From: Nitrososphaerota archaeon
Lineage (GTDB): Archaea > Thermoproteota > Nitrososphaeria > Nitrososphaerales > CADDZS01
Assembly (NCBI GenBank): GCA_027886785.1
Contig: JAPCJV010000015.1
Span: 1 to 12,646, forward strand
Direction of reading: 5' to 3'
DNA length: 12,646 nt
Below the pieces are notes generated by a model, which ran no database searches, was not told the origin of the DNA, and worked only from the letters and a program-made list of their open reading frames with translations. This document shows positions 1 through 6,513 of the stretch, in pieces. A program made the position numbers and the translations under genes. How positions within the stretch are numbered: the stretch's first letter is position 1; the number at the start of each line of letters is the position of its first letter.

Positions 1-195
1 TTCCACGTTTGAATTTGTGGGAACCGTGTTTAGATTTTCGTCCACAGAGACTTTGCTTGGGGGCGGCGCAATGTTCCCATCAGTCGAGCTTAAACCCGCG
101 GTTTTGAAATCCTCGAAAATGTAACCGCAGAATTTGCACGTGTTTGCATTTTGCGCATTTCGTGTCCCGCACATGGGACATTTCTGAGAAGCCGT
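1..195 (-). CDS. Zinc-ribbon protein, N-terminal part, cut by the left edge
   Basis: On the minus strand a frame stays open from a stop at 196-198 to the window edge. It begins T-A-S-Q-K and then reads CPMCGTRNAQNANTCKFCGY, a clear CxxC...CxxC zinc ribbon, followed by a low-complexity stretch rich in Ser, Thr, Asn, Pro and Val (about 40 residues visible). Such ribbons at the N-terminus of small archaeal proteins often precede a linker and a membrane or binding domain; the rest lies outside the window, so no function can be given. The start is odd: no ATG, GTG or TTG lies between the upstream stop and the first cysteine. ACG at 193-195 sits where a start would be expected, just after GGAG (199-202), with a TATA-like CTTAAA near 231-237. 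The first ATG in frame (172-174) would remove the first cysteine. The coordinates given assume the ACG position. The zinc ribbon itself is seen directly; the start is unresolved. Confidence 0.6.
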
Positions 196-198
196 TTA

Positions 199-514
199 CT
201 CCGCCAGCTGGTTAGCTAGTATTTCTTGCGTTTAAGCATTCGGCTTGCAGAAAAGACAGAACTCTTGAAGGTTAACTCCATTCGTCTCATTAGGTTACTT
301 GCGAAAAGAATACTCATGGTTCCGAAAAAAGAATAGGTCGTGGGAATTGATTGTCAGCTGATTGTTTGAAACGCTAGTTACAATCGTCCTGTATTTGCAA
401 GCATGGGTCGACTAATATCAAGGCCAATTTTCTTAGGCATACTTGAAACCTCAACGTTGATTCTTTTTCGTTACATAATCCTCGGAATCTTTTATGAGCC
501 AAGATCTCTTGTAA
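199..514. other. Gene-poor spacer with one possible 39-residue ORF
   Basis: This stretch has no recognisable gene, tRNA or repeat array. It should carry the promoter of the minus-strand zinc-ribbon gene (CTTAAA near 231-237). A 10-bp perfect palindrome, TCAACGTTGA, lies at 451-460; it may be chance. A short plus-strand ORF starting with ATG at 403 and ending with TAG at 520-522 would encode 39 residues with a hydrophobic middle (around LILFRYIILGIFY). It has no clear Shine-Dalgarno sequence or well-placed TATA box and overlaps the 3' end of the convergent gene by a few bases, so I do not call it as a gene. Confidence 0.5.
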
Positions 515-916
515 TCAAATAGGATCAGTGTTCTCTGAATTTTTTCCTAATTGAACAACGCAAAACAAATTTCTGTCGGGATCTTCAAGAACAATAAAAT
601 CGTCCTCGGGATCGTACTCCTGTGGATGTCGGGTAGCACTCAGCTTGAGAAGGCGCTCGACTTCGCGCTTTTGGTCTTTAGTGTAAAGATCGAAGTGCAA
701 CCAGTTTCTTCCGGTCTGTTTTTCCGAAGATAGGACCTGGTTCAGGGACACGCTCGTATTTCTTGCGTCTGGATCAACAAGAACGACCCATCCACCCTGC
801 GCTGGCTGTCTCGGAACATAATGGAGAGCCTCTTGCCAGAACTTTAGCATTCTTTCAAAATTAATGCAATCTATGACAACCGATCCGATTCTTATTTCTG
901 TACTTAGAGACAACAA
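515..916 (-). CDS. Glyoxalase-like (VOC superfamily) protein
   Basis: The 133-residue product has the form of a single-module vicinal oxygen chelate protein of the glyoxalase/bleomycin-resistance type. An N-terminal strand (IGSVVIDCINFERMLKFW, about 10-27) is the usual 'partner-binding then helix' opening. LHFDL (73-77) supplies a typical metal-ligand histidine at H74, and EDPDRNLFCVVQ (111-122) is the usual C-terminal 'DPxGN.F' strand with R in place of G. Such proteins act on small molecules or bind antibiotics, and the substrate cannot be read from sequence. The start codon is TTG at 914-916 (a second TTG follows directly). A TATA-like element at 937-946 centred about 25 nt upstream suggests a leaderless message and supports this start. 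It is monocistronic on the minus strand with poorly conserved surroundings. The family is fairly secure, the function unknown. Confidence 0.8.
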   Translation of the reverse strand: MLSLSTEIRIGSVVIDCINFERMLKFWQEALHYVPRQPAQGGWVVLVDPDARNTSVSLNQVLSSEKQTGRNWLHFDLYTKDQKREVERLLKLSATRHPQEYDPEDDFIVLEDPDRNLFCVVQLGKNSENTDPI

Positions 917-936
917 GAATAGAATGTTAGTACAAG

Positions 937-946
937 AAAATTAAAG
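937..946 (-). promoter_or_regulatory. TATA-like box of the glyoxalase-like gene
   Basis: On the minus strand this reads CTTTAATTTT, centred about 25 nt upstream of the TTG start at 914-916. That is the distance from an archaeal TATA box to its transcription start, so the message is probably leaderless. The call rests on position and AT content only. Confidence 0.45.
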
Positions 947-1175
947 GCTTGATTCCGTGAAACAGAATTTCTTATGCCAGAGCCTGAGGTAGACTGGGTT
1001 CAAAATCTTGTGGTAGGAGTGCAGATTTTCTTTTGGCTTCGGCAAAATGGATCAATTGATTTGCATAGGAAAGAGTGGACAGAAGACTGTTAAGTGGTAG
1101 TTGTAAATGTGGATCCCCCGGTCTGAAAACTGAAAGTTTAAGGTTAAGATTAATCAACGAACCGAGTAGGTAGAA

Positions 1176-1370
1176 ATGAACTACTGTTACTCATGTCGAA
1201 AATCGGTGCCTGAGGGTACACCCTTTTGCCCAACTTGGGGTAAACCGATTCAGCCAACCAGCCTTCCTCATCCAGCGTATAGGGGGAAACGAGCTGCAAT
1301 AATAGTCGTGGTATTTCTTCTCATTCTGGTACTGATGCTTGTGGCAATAGCTATCTTCGCTCATAGATGA
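1176..1370 (+). CDS. Small zinc-ribbon protein with one C-terminal membrane helix
   Basis: A 64-residue protein with an N-terminal ribbon, MNYCYSCRKSVPEGTPFCPT, a short Pro/Arg/Lys linker and one strongly hydrophobic segment (about residues 41-62, AAIIVVVFLLILVLMLVAIA) before a short AHR tail. This zinc ribbon-plus-helix layout is common among small archaeal proteins of unknown role, and the ribbon is expected in the cytoplasm with the protein tail-anchored in the membrane. The usual CPxCG knuckle here reads CPTWG, so the fourth cysteine is Trp (TGG) and only three cysteines (C4, C7, C18) remain. Either metal binding is weakened or lost, or another ligand is used. The ATG start follows GAGTAGGTAG, a weak Shine-Dalgarno-like stretch, and TTTAAG near 1137-1142 may be the TATA box. 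It resembles the ribbon protein at the left edge in type but not in detailed sequence. Confidence 0.6.
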   Translation: MNYCYSCRKSVPEGTPFCPTWGKPIQPTSLPHPAYRGKRAAIIVVVFLLILVLMLVAIAIFAHR

Positions 1371-1388
1371 ACTGAAACCCATCGATTT

Positions 1389-1404
1389 GTTACAGAACCA
1401 AAAT
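1389..1404 (+). repeat. Direct repeat, copy 1, upstream of sufB
   Basis: GTTACAGAACCAAAAT matches the copy at 1435-1450 in 15 of 16 positions, with 46 bp between starts. It lies in the 126-bp gap before sufB and after the small membrane protein gene, so it could be part of an operator for the suf operon. No function is shown. Confidence 0.6.
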
Positions 1405-1409
1405 TTCTA

Positions 1410-1430
1410 TGGATTTGTGCTACCAATCCA
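1410..1430. repeat. Small dyad between the two direct repeats
   Basis: TGGATT (1410-1415) and AATCCA (1425-1430) are perfect inverted half-sites with a 9-nt spacer, placed between the two direct repeats. A dimeric regulator could bind here, but six-base arms can occur by chance. Confidence 0.35.
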
Positions 1431-1434
1431 AGAC

Positions 1435-1450
1435 GTTACAGAACCACAAT
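1435..1450 (+). repeat. Direct repeat, copy 2, next to the sufB TATA box
   Basis: GTTACAGAACCACAAT is the second copy of the 16-nt repeat. It ends 15 bp upstream of the sufB TATA box, a position where archaeal activators and some repressors bind. This makes it a candidate regulatory site for Fe-S cluster biogenesis; the binding protein is unknown. Confidence 0.6.
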
Positions 1451-1465
1451 AACGCTTATTAGGAA

Positions 1466-1472
1466 TTTATAA
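1466..1472 (+). promoter_or_regulatory. TATA box of the suf operon
   Basis: TTTATAA is centred about 28 nt upstream of the sufB ATG at 1497. In archaea transcription starts about 25 nt after the box, so the sufB message is predicted to be leaderless or nearly so, which agrees with the absence of a Shine-Dalgarno sequence before this ATG. Box and spacing are seen directly; use as a promoter is inferred. Confidence 0.65.
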
Positions 1473-1496
1473 CATATGTCATATAATTGATCGGGC

Positions 1497-2894
1497 ATGT
1501 CGCGACAAGTTGTCAATGAAGATTATAGCAAATACGACTTTAAGGATCCCGAGGACTTAGTTTTCAAATCCAAGCGGGGTCTTACTCGAGCGACAGTCGA
1601 AGAAATTTCGGCTATGAAAAACGAGCCCGAATGGATGAAGAATATCCGGCTCAAAGCTTACGAGTATTTCTTGGATCGCCCGATGCCGAATTGGGGTGGA
1701 GATCTCTCCAAGATTGATTTCGATAACATCTATTATTACGCAAAGCCCAGCGAAAATGTCGGCACTGACTGGAAAGACGTTCCCGAGAATATCAGAAAGA
1801 CCTTCGACAAACTAGGCATCCCCGAAGCAGAGCGAAAGTTCCTAGGAGGAGTCGGAGCTCAATACGAGTCTGAAGTAGTATACCACTCTCTGAGGGAGGA
1901 CCTTGAGAAGAAAGGCGTAGTTTTCCTGGATACTGATTCCGCTCTGAAACAATACCCCGATATCTTGAAGCGGTACTTTGGAACCATCATTCCGCCCAAC
2001 GATAACAAGTTTGCAGCTCTCAACACGGCAGTGTGGAGCGGCGGAAGTTTCGTCCACATCCCTGCGGGAGTGAAGGTGGATGTACCTCTGCAGGCGTACT
2101 TTAGAATTAACTCCAAGAACGTGGGACAGTTCGAGCGAACGCTGATCATAGCAGAGCCCGGAGCCGAAGTGCATTACATAGAAGGATGCACAGCTCCAGT
2201 CTATTCTTCTGAATCATTACATTCAGCCGTCGTCGAGATTATTGCCAGGAAAGGCGCGAAGGTACGATACACCACGATTCAGAACTGGTCACGCGATGTG
2301 TACAATCTCGTCACCAAGAGAGCGTACGCGTACGAGGACGCGACTGTGGAATGGGTGGATGGCAATCTTGGTAGCCGCCTGACCATGAAGTATCCCTCGA
2401 TTTACCTTGTGGGGCCCAGAGCGAAAGGAGAAGTGCTCTCGATTGCATTTGCAGGCGAAGGACAGCATCAAGACGCAGGAGCGAAAATCTACCACAGGGC
2501 GCCCTACACGACATCGAGAATTACCAGCAAATCTGTCAGCAAGGATGGTGGGCAAACAACCTACAGAGGAATGCTTCACGTCGACAAAGGCTTGCCGGGA
2601 GTAAGGTCCAGCGTTCGGTGTGATGCGTTGCTGTTAGATGAAAAATCTAGAACTGACACTTATCCGTACAACGAGATCGAAGAGCAGTCAGCAAACACCA
2701 CTCACGAAGCAACTGTGGGAAAAATCAGTGAGGAAGCAATGTTCTACCTCATGAGCCGCGGCATGAACGAGTCCGATGCGCTCAGCATGATCGTCATGGG
2801 CTTTTTGGAGCCGTTCACCAAGGAACTTCCAATGGAATATGCCGTCGAGCTGAACAAGTTAATCCAGCTAGAAATGGTTGGTTCCGTCGGCTAG
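1497..2894 (+). CDS. sufB: Fe-S cluster assembly scaffold protein SufB
   Basis: SufB is the scaffold on which new [4Fe-4S] clusters are built in the cytoplasm, together with SufD and the ATPase SufC. The 465-residue length equals that of Bacillus-type SufB. Visible family features are the beta-helix core from about residue 150, EGCTAP with C231 (the cysteine corresponding to the proposed sulfur-accepting site in E. coli SufB), and the C-terminal [20 protein letters not shown] and [20 protein letters not shown] blocks. The site matching E. coli SufB Cys405 reads [10 protein letters not shown] here, with Ser; as I recall this is usual for the Gram-positive/archaeal type. No intein interrupts the gene, although SufB is a frequent intein host. 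The ATG start is supported by the TATA spacing. It is first in a sufB-sufD-sufS-sufU operon; sufC does not precede it. Confidence 0.96.
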   Translation: MSRQVVNEDYSKYDFKDPEDLVFKSKRGLTRATVEEISAMKNEPEWMKNIRLKAYEYFLDRPMPNWGGDLSKIDFDNIYYYAKPSENVGTDWKDVPENIRKTFDKLGIPEAERKFLGGVGAQYESEVVYHSLREDLEKKGVVFLDTDSALKQYPDILKRYFGTIIPPNDNKFAALNTAVWSGGSFVHIPAGVKVDVPLQAYFRINSKNVGQFERTLIIAEPGAEVHYIEGCTAPVYSSESLHSAVVEIIARKGAKVRYTTIQNWSRDVYNLVTKRAYAYEDATVEWVDGNLGSRLTMKYPSIYLVGPRAKGEVLSIAFAGEGQHQDAGAKIYHRAPYTTSRITSKSVSKDGGQTTYRGMLHVDKGLPGVRSSVRCDALLLDEKSRTDTYPYNEIEEQSANTTHEATVGKISEEAMFYLMSRGMNESDALSMIVMGFLEPFTKELPMEYAVELNKLIQLEMVGSVG

Positions 2895-2954
2895 AACGAA
2901 AGAAAATAATTCGATTCGGAACTCTCAGGACCTCGAGGGGTTCTGACTCTCAGA

Positions 2955-2963
2955 TTTTTTTTT
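2955..2963 (+). terminator. T9 run between sufB and sufD (possible partial terminator)
   Basis: An uninterrupted run of nine T on the coding strand lies 61 bp after the sufB stop and directly before the sufD ribosome-binding site. Archaeal RNA polymerase can terminate at T-runs without a hairpin, so some transcripts may stop here and leave less sufD than sufB message. No strong hairpin precedes it. Whether it terminates is unknown. Confidence 0.3.
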
Positions 2964-2973
2964 GACATTAGTA

Positions 2974-2978
2974 GGAGG
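2974..2978 (+). promoter_or_regulatory. Shine-Dalgarno site that fixes the sufD start
   Basis: GGAGG lies 7 nt before the TTG at 2986. An upstream in-frame TTG at 2962 would place this site inside the coding region and itself has only a T-run before it. The TTG at 2986 is therefore the better start. Confidence 0.75.
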
Positions 2979-2985
2979 AAATCAG

Positions 2986-4386
2986 TTGACTCAGGATACT
3001 GCCAGTTTTGAGGAAGAAGTAGTAGAAAGAATTTCAAAGTCCCTGAATGAGCCCTCCTGGCTAACCAAATTCAGGATAGAATCTTTAGGGCAATACGAGC
3101 TTCTCCCGGAAGAGAAATCAAATCTCTATACCAGGTACGTCCTTAATCTGGGTTTAGATTTCAAAAGCCTAGCTTCCCTCGAAAAGCCAGTGGCCGATTC
3201 AAGCGCCTTACCCATTCGTGAAATTGCCTCGGGAATTGAATCCGGACAGTATTACGTGAGTACGCAAACGGAGACAATTGCGTCCAAGAACGTCAAGGAT
3301 TTGGAATCCAGTGGAGTCGTCTTCTGTGACTACCACGAAGCCCTTGAAAAACATGAAGCTATTCTCCAGACGATTTTTTCCAATAAGGCAATTCGTCCCT
3401 CCGATGACAAGTATGCGGCTCTGAATTCCGCATTATTCTCCAGCGCGTGGTTACTTTACATACCCAAGCATGTTCACCTTGAGGATCCCCTCCGGATTAG
3501 GTTTTACCTGAACTCCCAAAAACCCTACTTTAGTCAGACCTGGGTCTACGCCGAGCAAGATTCTGAGGTTGCCTTGCTTACGGAGAGCTATGGGGCGGAA
3601 ATTCCGGGATTGGCAAGTGAGCTCGTGGAGGCTTACGTCAAGGACGGCTCTAACGTCAGCTACTCCAACATTCAGGATTATTCGCAGCAGACCACAGTCC
3701 TGACGAACAGCAAAGCAATTTGTGAAAAAGACGCCCTGATTCGCTGGACGTTTGGTTACTTTGGCGGGAAACTGCAGAGGTCAAGATCCGAGAGCGTTTT
3801 CTTGAAAGACGGAGCAGGAGCGGAGGATGTAGAGGTCGTAGTTGGAAATAATTCTCAAAAATTTGATCTCGTTACGGACCTTTCTCACATTGGTAAGTCT
3901 ACAAAAGGTAGGATTCTCTCCAATAACGTCCTGTTGGACAAATCTGAATCGGTTTTCAAGGGCATGATCCGGATTGGAAAGGAGGCGAAAAATTCGAATG
4001 CCTATCTTGCGGGGCATGCAATTTTGTTGAGTCCAGATGCCAGATCGGATGCCATTCCGGGTCTTGAGATCTTAACGAACGATGTGAAAGCGACCCATTC
4101 TGCATCTGTCTCTCAAATTGACGAAGAGCAGATCTTTTACATGATGACCCGTGGCGTTTCTGAGGACGAATCGAAGAAATTCATCATCCTGGGCTTCTTG
4201 GAGCCCGCTATTTCCAGAATAAGATCGGAGGAACTACGTGATACCATGAGGGATTTGGTCGAAGCAAAGTGGTACAGACAAACGGGCTTGATCAAGAAAA
4301 AGAAAAAGGAAGTCTTGTTCGAGGAAGAAGAAAAGGACAAGCAGGGACAGCGGGACATTTTCGAGGGGCATTACAAATACAGGTAA
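2986..4386 (+). CDS. sufD: Fe-S cluster assembly protein SufD
   Basis: SufD is the SufB paralogue that forms the SufB-SufD heterodimer interface where clusters are assembled in the SufBC2D complex. With the TTG start at 2986 the protein has 466 residues. The shared beta-helix core is followed by NDVKATHSASVSQIDEEQIF, in which H371 matches the interface histidine (His360 in E. coli SufD) and the E. coli 'KCSHG' cysteine is Ala. GFLEP then leads into a C-terminal helix domain. The last 30 residues or so are an unusual highly charged tail (a KKKKK run, then an EEEE run) ending in IFEGHYKYR; the final motif looks deliberate and may be a lineage-specific contact. The N-terminal domain (about 1-100) is divergent. 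The gene follows sufB after 91 bp and precedes sufS by 84 bp. Identity is secure, and the start is well supported by the GGAGG site. Confidence 0.93.
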   Translation: MTQDTASFEEEVVERISKSLNEPSWLTKFRIESLGQYELLPEEKSNLYTRYVLNLGLDFKSLASLEKPVADSSALPIREIASGIESGQYYVSTQTETIASKNVKDLESSGVVFCDYHEALEKHEAILQTIFSNKAIRPSDDKYAALNSALFSSAWLLYIPKHVHLEDPLRIRFYLNSQKPYFSQTWVYAEQDSEVALLTESYGAEIPGLASELVEAYVKDGSNVSYSNIQDYSQQTTVLTNSKAICEKDALIRWTFGYFGGKLQRSRSESVFLKDGAGAEDVEVVVGNNSQKFDLVTDLSHIGKSTKGRILSNNVLLDKSESVFKGMIRIGKEAKNSNAYLAGHAILLSPDARSDAIPGLEILTNDVKATHSASVSQIDEEQIFYMMTRGVSEDESKKFIILGFLEPAISRIRSEELRDTMRDLVEAKWYRQTGLIKKKKKEVLFEEEEKDKQGQRDIFEGHYKYR

Positions 4387-4470
4387 ACCCTGAAAGACCG
4401 AGCACAGATGAATAAAACAGAAATAGATCTTTCACCCCTTTCACTCTGAAGTTTAAGAGAAAAAGACAAG

Positions 4471-5715
4471 ATGTTGCAGGCGGAACGAGTCCAAAAAATC
4501 GAGACTCTGAAAATTCGCAGAGATTTTCCCGTACTAAAAAGACTCGTCCACGGAAAGCGGCTCGTGTACCTGGACAATGCCGCGACAACACAAAAGCCCC
4601 GCCAAGTAATTGATGCCATTTCTGATTACTACGAAAATCATAACGCGAACATCCACAGATCGGTACATCTGCTTGCAGAAGAGGCAACCGAGGCCTTTGA
4701 AAATTCCCGAGACAAAACTAGGCAGTTTGTCAATGCAAAGAACAGAGAAGAGATCGTATTCACTCGAAATGCGACAGAAGCCTTGAACATTGCAGCCAGG
4801 TGTTCTTTTGAAAAATACGTAAAGCCCGGCGACAAAATTGTGGTAACCGAGATGGAGCACCACAGCAATTTCGTGCCATGGCAGCAGCTCGCAAAAGCAA
4901 AAGGGGTGAAATTTGAAATCGCAGACGTTACTGACGAAGGAGAGATCGACGAATCCGATCTGGGTACTAAATTACGGGATGCGAAGATTTTCGCGTTTAC
5001 TCACATGTCCAACGTACTGGGAACCATTAATGACGCCAAGAAACTGACTGCGCTGGGACACCAGCATGGAAGTCTGGTGGTTGTAGATGGAGCTCAATCT
5101 GCTCCGCACATGCCAGTAAATGTGCAGGACATGAACTGTGATTTCTTTGCTTTTTCGGCGCACAAAATGTTGGGCCCTACGGGCGTGGGCTGTCTTTACG
5201 GGAAGAAAGACATTCTAGAAGAAATTCCTCCGTTTCTCCTTGGAGGAGATATGATCCGCCAAGTTCACAGAGAGGAAACCGAATGGAACGAACTTCCATG
5301 GAAATTTGAGGCAGGAACTTCCAACATCGCTGACGTCATTGGTTTTGGATCCGCTCTGGATTATCTCGAAAATGTGGGAATGAATAATGTGAAAAATCAT
5401 GAAACGGCGATAGCCAAAGAAGCGTTAGCTGAAATGGTGAAGATCAAAGGAATCCAAATTTACGGCCCGATGGATGAAACGAAAAGAGGGGCGGTAATTT
5501 CATTTAATGTAGGAAAGATTCACGCGCACGATGTAGCATCGATTCTGGACACTGAAGGAGTCGCCATCCGTTCTGGACACCATTGCGCCCAGGTCATTAT
5601 GGAAAAGCTGGGAGTTCCAGCGACTTCAAGAGCTAGCTTTTACTTGTACAATGATCAAGATGATATTGAGGTGCTGTGTAAAGCATTGAAAAAAGTGGAG
5701 GACGTGTTAGCATGA
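4471..5715 (+). CDS. sufS: Cysteine desulfurase SufS
   Basis: This PLP enzyme converts cysteine to alanine and passes the sulfur as a persulfide for Fe-S cluster assembly. At 414 residues it has the usual SufS (group II) length. Visible features are LDNAATTQKPRQV near the N-terminus, HHSN in the cofactor region, FSAHKMLGPTGVG with the PLP-binding lysine K232, and RSGHHCAQ with the catalytic cysteine C372 in the short RxGHHCA form that marks SufS/CsdA rather than IscS/NifS. Group II enzymes need a partner to accept sulfur, and the next gene encodes one. The gene has no strong Shine-Dalgarno site, but the ATG start gives the expected N-terminus. Its last 4 bases (ATGA) overlap the start of sufU, implying translational coupling. 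Confidence 0.96.
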   Translation: MLQAERVQKIETLKIRRDFPVLKRLVHGKRLVYLDNAATTQKPRQVIDAISDYYENHNANIHRSVHLLAEEATEAFENSRDKTRQFVNAKNREEIVFTRNATEALNIAARCSFEKYVKPGDKIVVTEMEHHSNFVPWQQLAKAKGVKFEIADVTDEGEIDESDLGTKLRDAKIFAFTHMSNVLGTINDAKKLTALGHQHGSLVVVDGAQSAPHMPVNVQDMNCDFFAFSAHKMLGPTGVGCLYGKKDILEEIPPFLLGGDMIRQVHREETEWNELPWKFEAGTSNIADVIGFGSALDYLENVGMNNVKNHETAIAKEALAEMVKIKGIQIYGPMDETKRGAVISFNVGKIHAHDVASILDTEGVAIRSGHHCAQVIMEKLGVPATSRASFYLYNDQDDIEVLCKALKKVEDVLA

Positions 5716-6119
5716 GCTCCGACATGTACAAGGAAATTATTCTGGATTACTACAAGAATCCCCGGAACCGCGGAACCATGGAATCTCCCGACGCAAAGTC
5801 CAAGGACTCGAATCCACTTTGCGGCGACGTGGTAGAAATGCAGCTGAAATTTTCCAACGATAAAGTATCGGACATCAAGTTCAACGGTGACGGATGCGCG
5901 ATTTCTCAGGCTTCTGCCTCTATGCTCACCGAGCTCGTAATGGGAAAAACGATCGAGGAGGTCCGAAAGATCGACAAATCGATCTTATTGGAAAATCTCG
6001 GATCGCCTAACTTGGGTGCGGTGAGAATAAAATGCGCTCTGCTTCCCCTGAAAGTGATGAAGACGGCCGTATACGGGTACCTCGGCGAAAAAATGACTGC
6101 CGAGGAAACCGCTGCATGA
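5712..6119 (+). CDS. sufU: SufU/IscU-type Fe-S assembly protein (sulfur acceptor or scaffold)
   Basis: The 135-residue protein has the three U-type cysteines: NPLCGD (C37, with D39), DGCAIS (C62) and RIKCALLPLK (C108). In SufU these residues bind zinc and receive sulfur from SufS; in IscU they hold a nascent cluster. The KC pair at 107-108 is SufU-like, because IscU has HC. However, the spacing between the second and third cysteines is only 46 residues, lacking the roughly 18-20 residue insertion of Bacillus SufU and close to the IscU spacing. The protein is therefore a short SufU variant. GGAGG at 5697-5701 lies 10 nt before the ATG, inside sufS. It is the last gene of the plus-strand operon, with its stop only 18 bp from the convergent DUF59 stop. 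Confidence 0.92.
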   Translation: MSSDMYKEIILDYYKNPRNRGTMESPDAKSKDSNPLCGDVVEMQLKFSNDKVSDIKFNGDGCAISQASASMLTELVMGKTIEEVRKIDKSILLENLGSPNLGAVRIKCALLPLKVMKTAVYGYLGEKMTAEETAA

Positions 6120-6137
6120 ATGAAAATAATTGAATTC

Positions 6138-6452
6138 TTAGGCAGTAGCCGGGGCGGCAGGCTCGGAGTTGACGCGTCTGTTGATTTCTTCGGCCATAAA
6201 GTGACCGGTCATGTTTACCTTGACCTCTTTCACGCCGTCAAGAGTGAGTAGCCTTTTCTTGATATCCTGAGCGATTTCGAGCGCAAACATTGGAGGGCAG
6301 AAGGGAGCTGTCAAATGAAAGCCTACCTGGACCATACCAGGAGGTTGATCAATTATTATCTCATCCACTAAATCCATTTCAGTGATAGCGACTCCCACTT
6401 CCGGGTCAACGACTTGGGCGAGCTGCTTTACGATTTCTGTTTTTTCTACCAT
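6138..6452 (-). CDS. DUF59/MIP18-family Fe-S assembly protein (SufT-like)
   Basis: A 104-residue single-domain protein of the DUF59 (MIP18) family, whose members (SufT, the N-terminal domain of some Nbp35/ApbC proteins, eukaryotic CIA2) help mature or deliver Fe-S clusters. Visible features are VDPEVGVAITEMDLVDEI (about 15-32), TAPFCPP with the conserved cysteine C52, and a C-terminal VKEVKVNMTG strand, followed by an Ala/Pro tail. It lies on the minus strand facing sufU, with 18 bp between the two stops, so the two transcripts probably overlap at their 3' ends. Position beside the suf operon supports a role in the same pathway. It may share a transcript with the Lrp gene upstream (61 bp gap), or use its own TATA-like element at 6488-6494. 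The family is secure, the exact client unknown. Confidence 0.88.
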   Translation of the reverse strand: MVEKTEIVKQLAQVVDPEVGVAITEMDLVDEIIIDQPPGMVQVGFHLTAPFCPPMFALEIAQDIKKRLLTLDGVKEVKVNMTGHFMAEEINRRVNSEPAAPATA

Positions 6453-6487
6453 ATCTATCAGCGTTCCAGTATCTATTGTCCTTCTGG

Positions 6488-6494
6488 CTTAAAA
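6488..6494 (-). promoter_or_regulatory. Possible TATA box for the DUF59 gene
   Basis: On the minus strand TTTTAAG is centred about 39 nt upstream of the DUF59 ATG at 6450-6452, allowing a short leader of some 13 nt. It lies in the 61-bp gap after the Lrp gene. The match is weak, and read-through from the Lrp promoter is an alternative. Confidence 0.3.
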
Positions 6495-6513
6495 CTTTGA
6501 TCTTATCCCGGAC

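Noticed and set aside
451..460. 10-bp palindrome TCAACGTTGA as a regulatory site or terminator
   Set aside because: It is isolated, not at a promoter distance from any called gene, and has no T-run on the strand of the gene ending at 515; chance is likely.
972..1157. Minus-strand ORF of 61 residues with a TTG start
   Set aside because: It has no recognisable motif or Shine-Dalgarno site, lies only 18 bp from the divergent zinc-ribbon gene, and would contain that gene's likely TATA box. The 917-1175 gap is better read as intergenic.
1842..2174. Minus-strand ORFs of 110 and 96 residues inside sufB
   Set aside because: Both are antisense to conserved sufB sequence, with no start signals or recognisable domains.
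2962..2985. Upstream TTG as the start of sufD
   Set aside because: It would place the GGAGG site inside the gene and begins in a T-run; the TTG at 2986 has correct Shine-Dalgarno spacing.
4292..4687. Minus-strand ORF of 131 residues across the sufD end and sufS start
   Set aside because: It overlaps two secure genes and translates to a Cys/Phe/Leu-rich sequence with no motif; it is open by chance.
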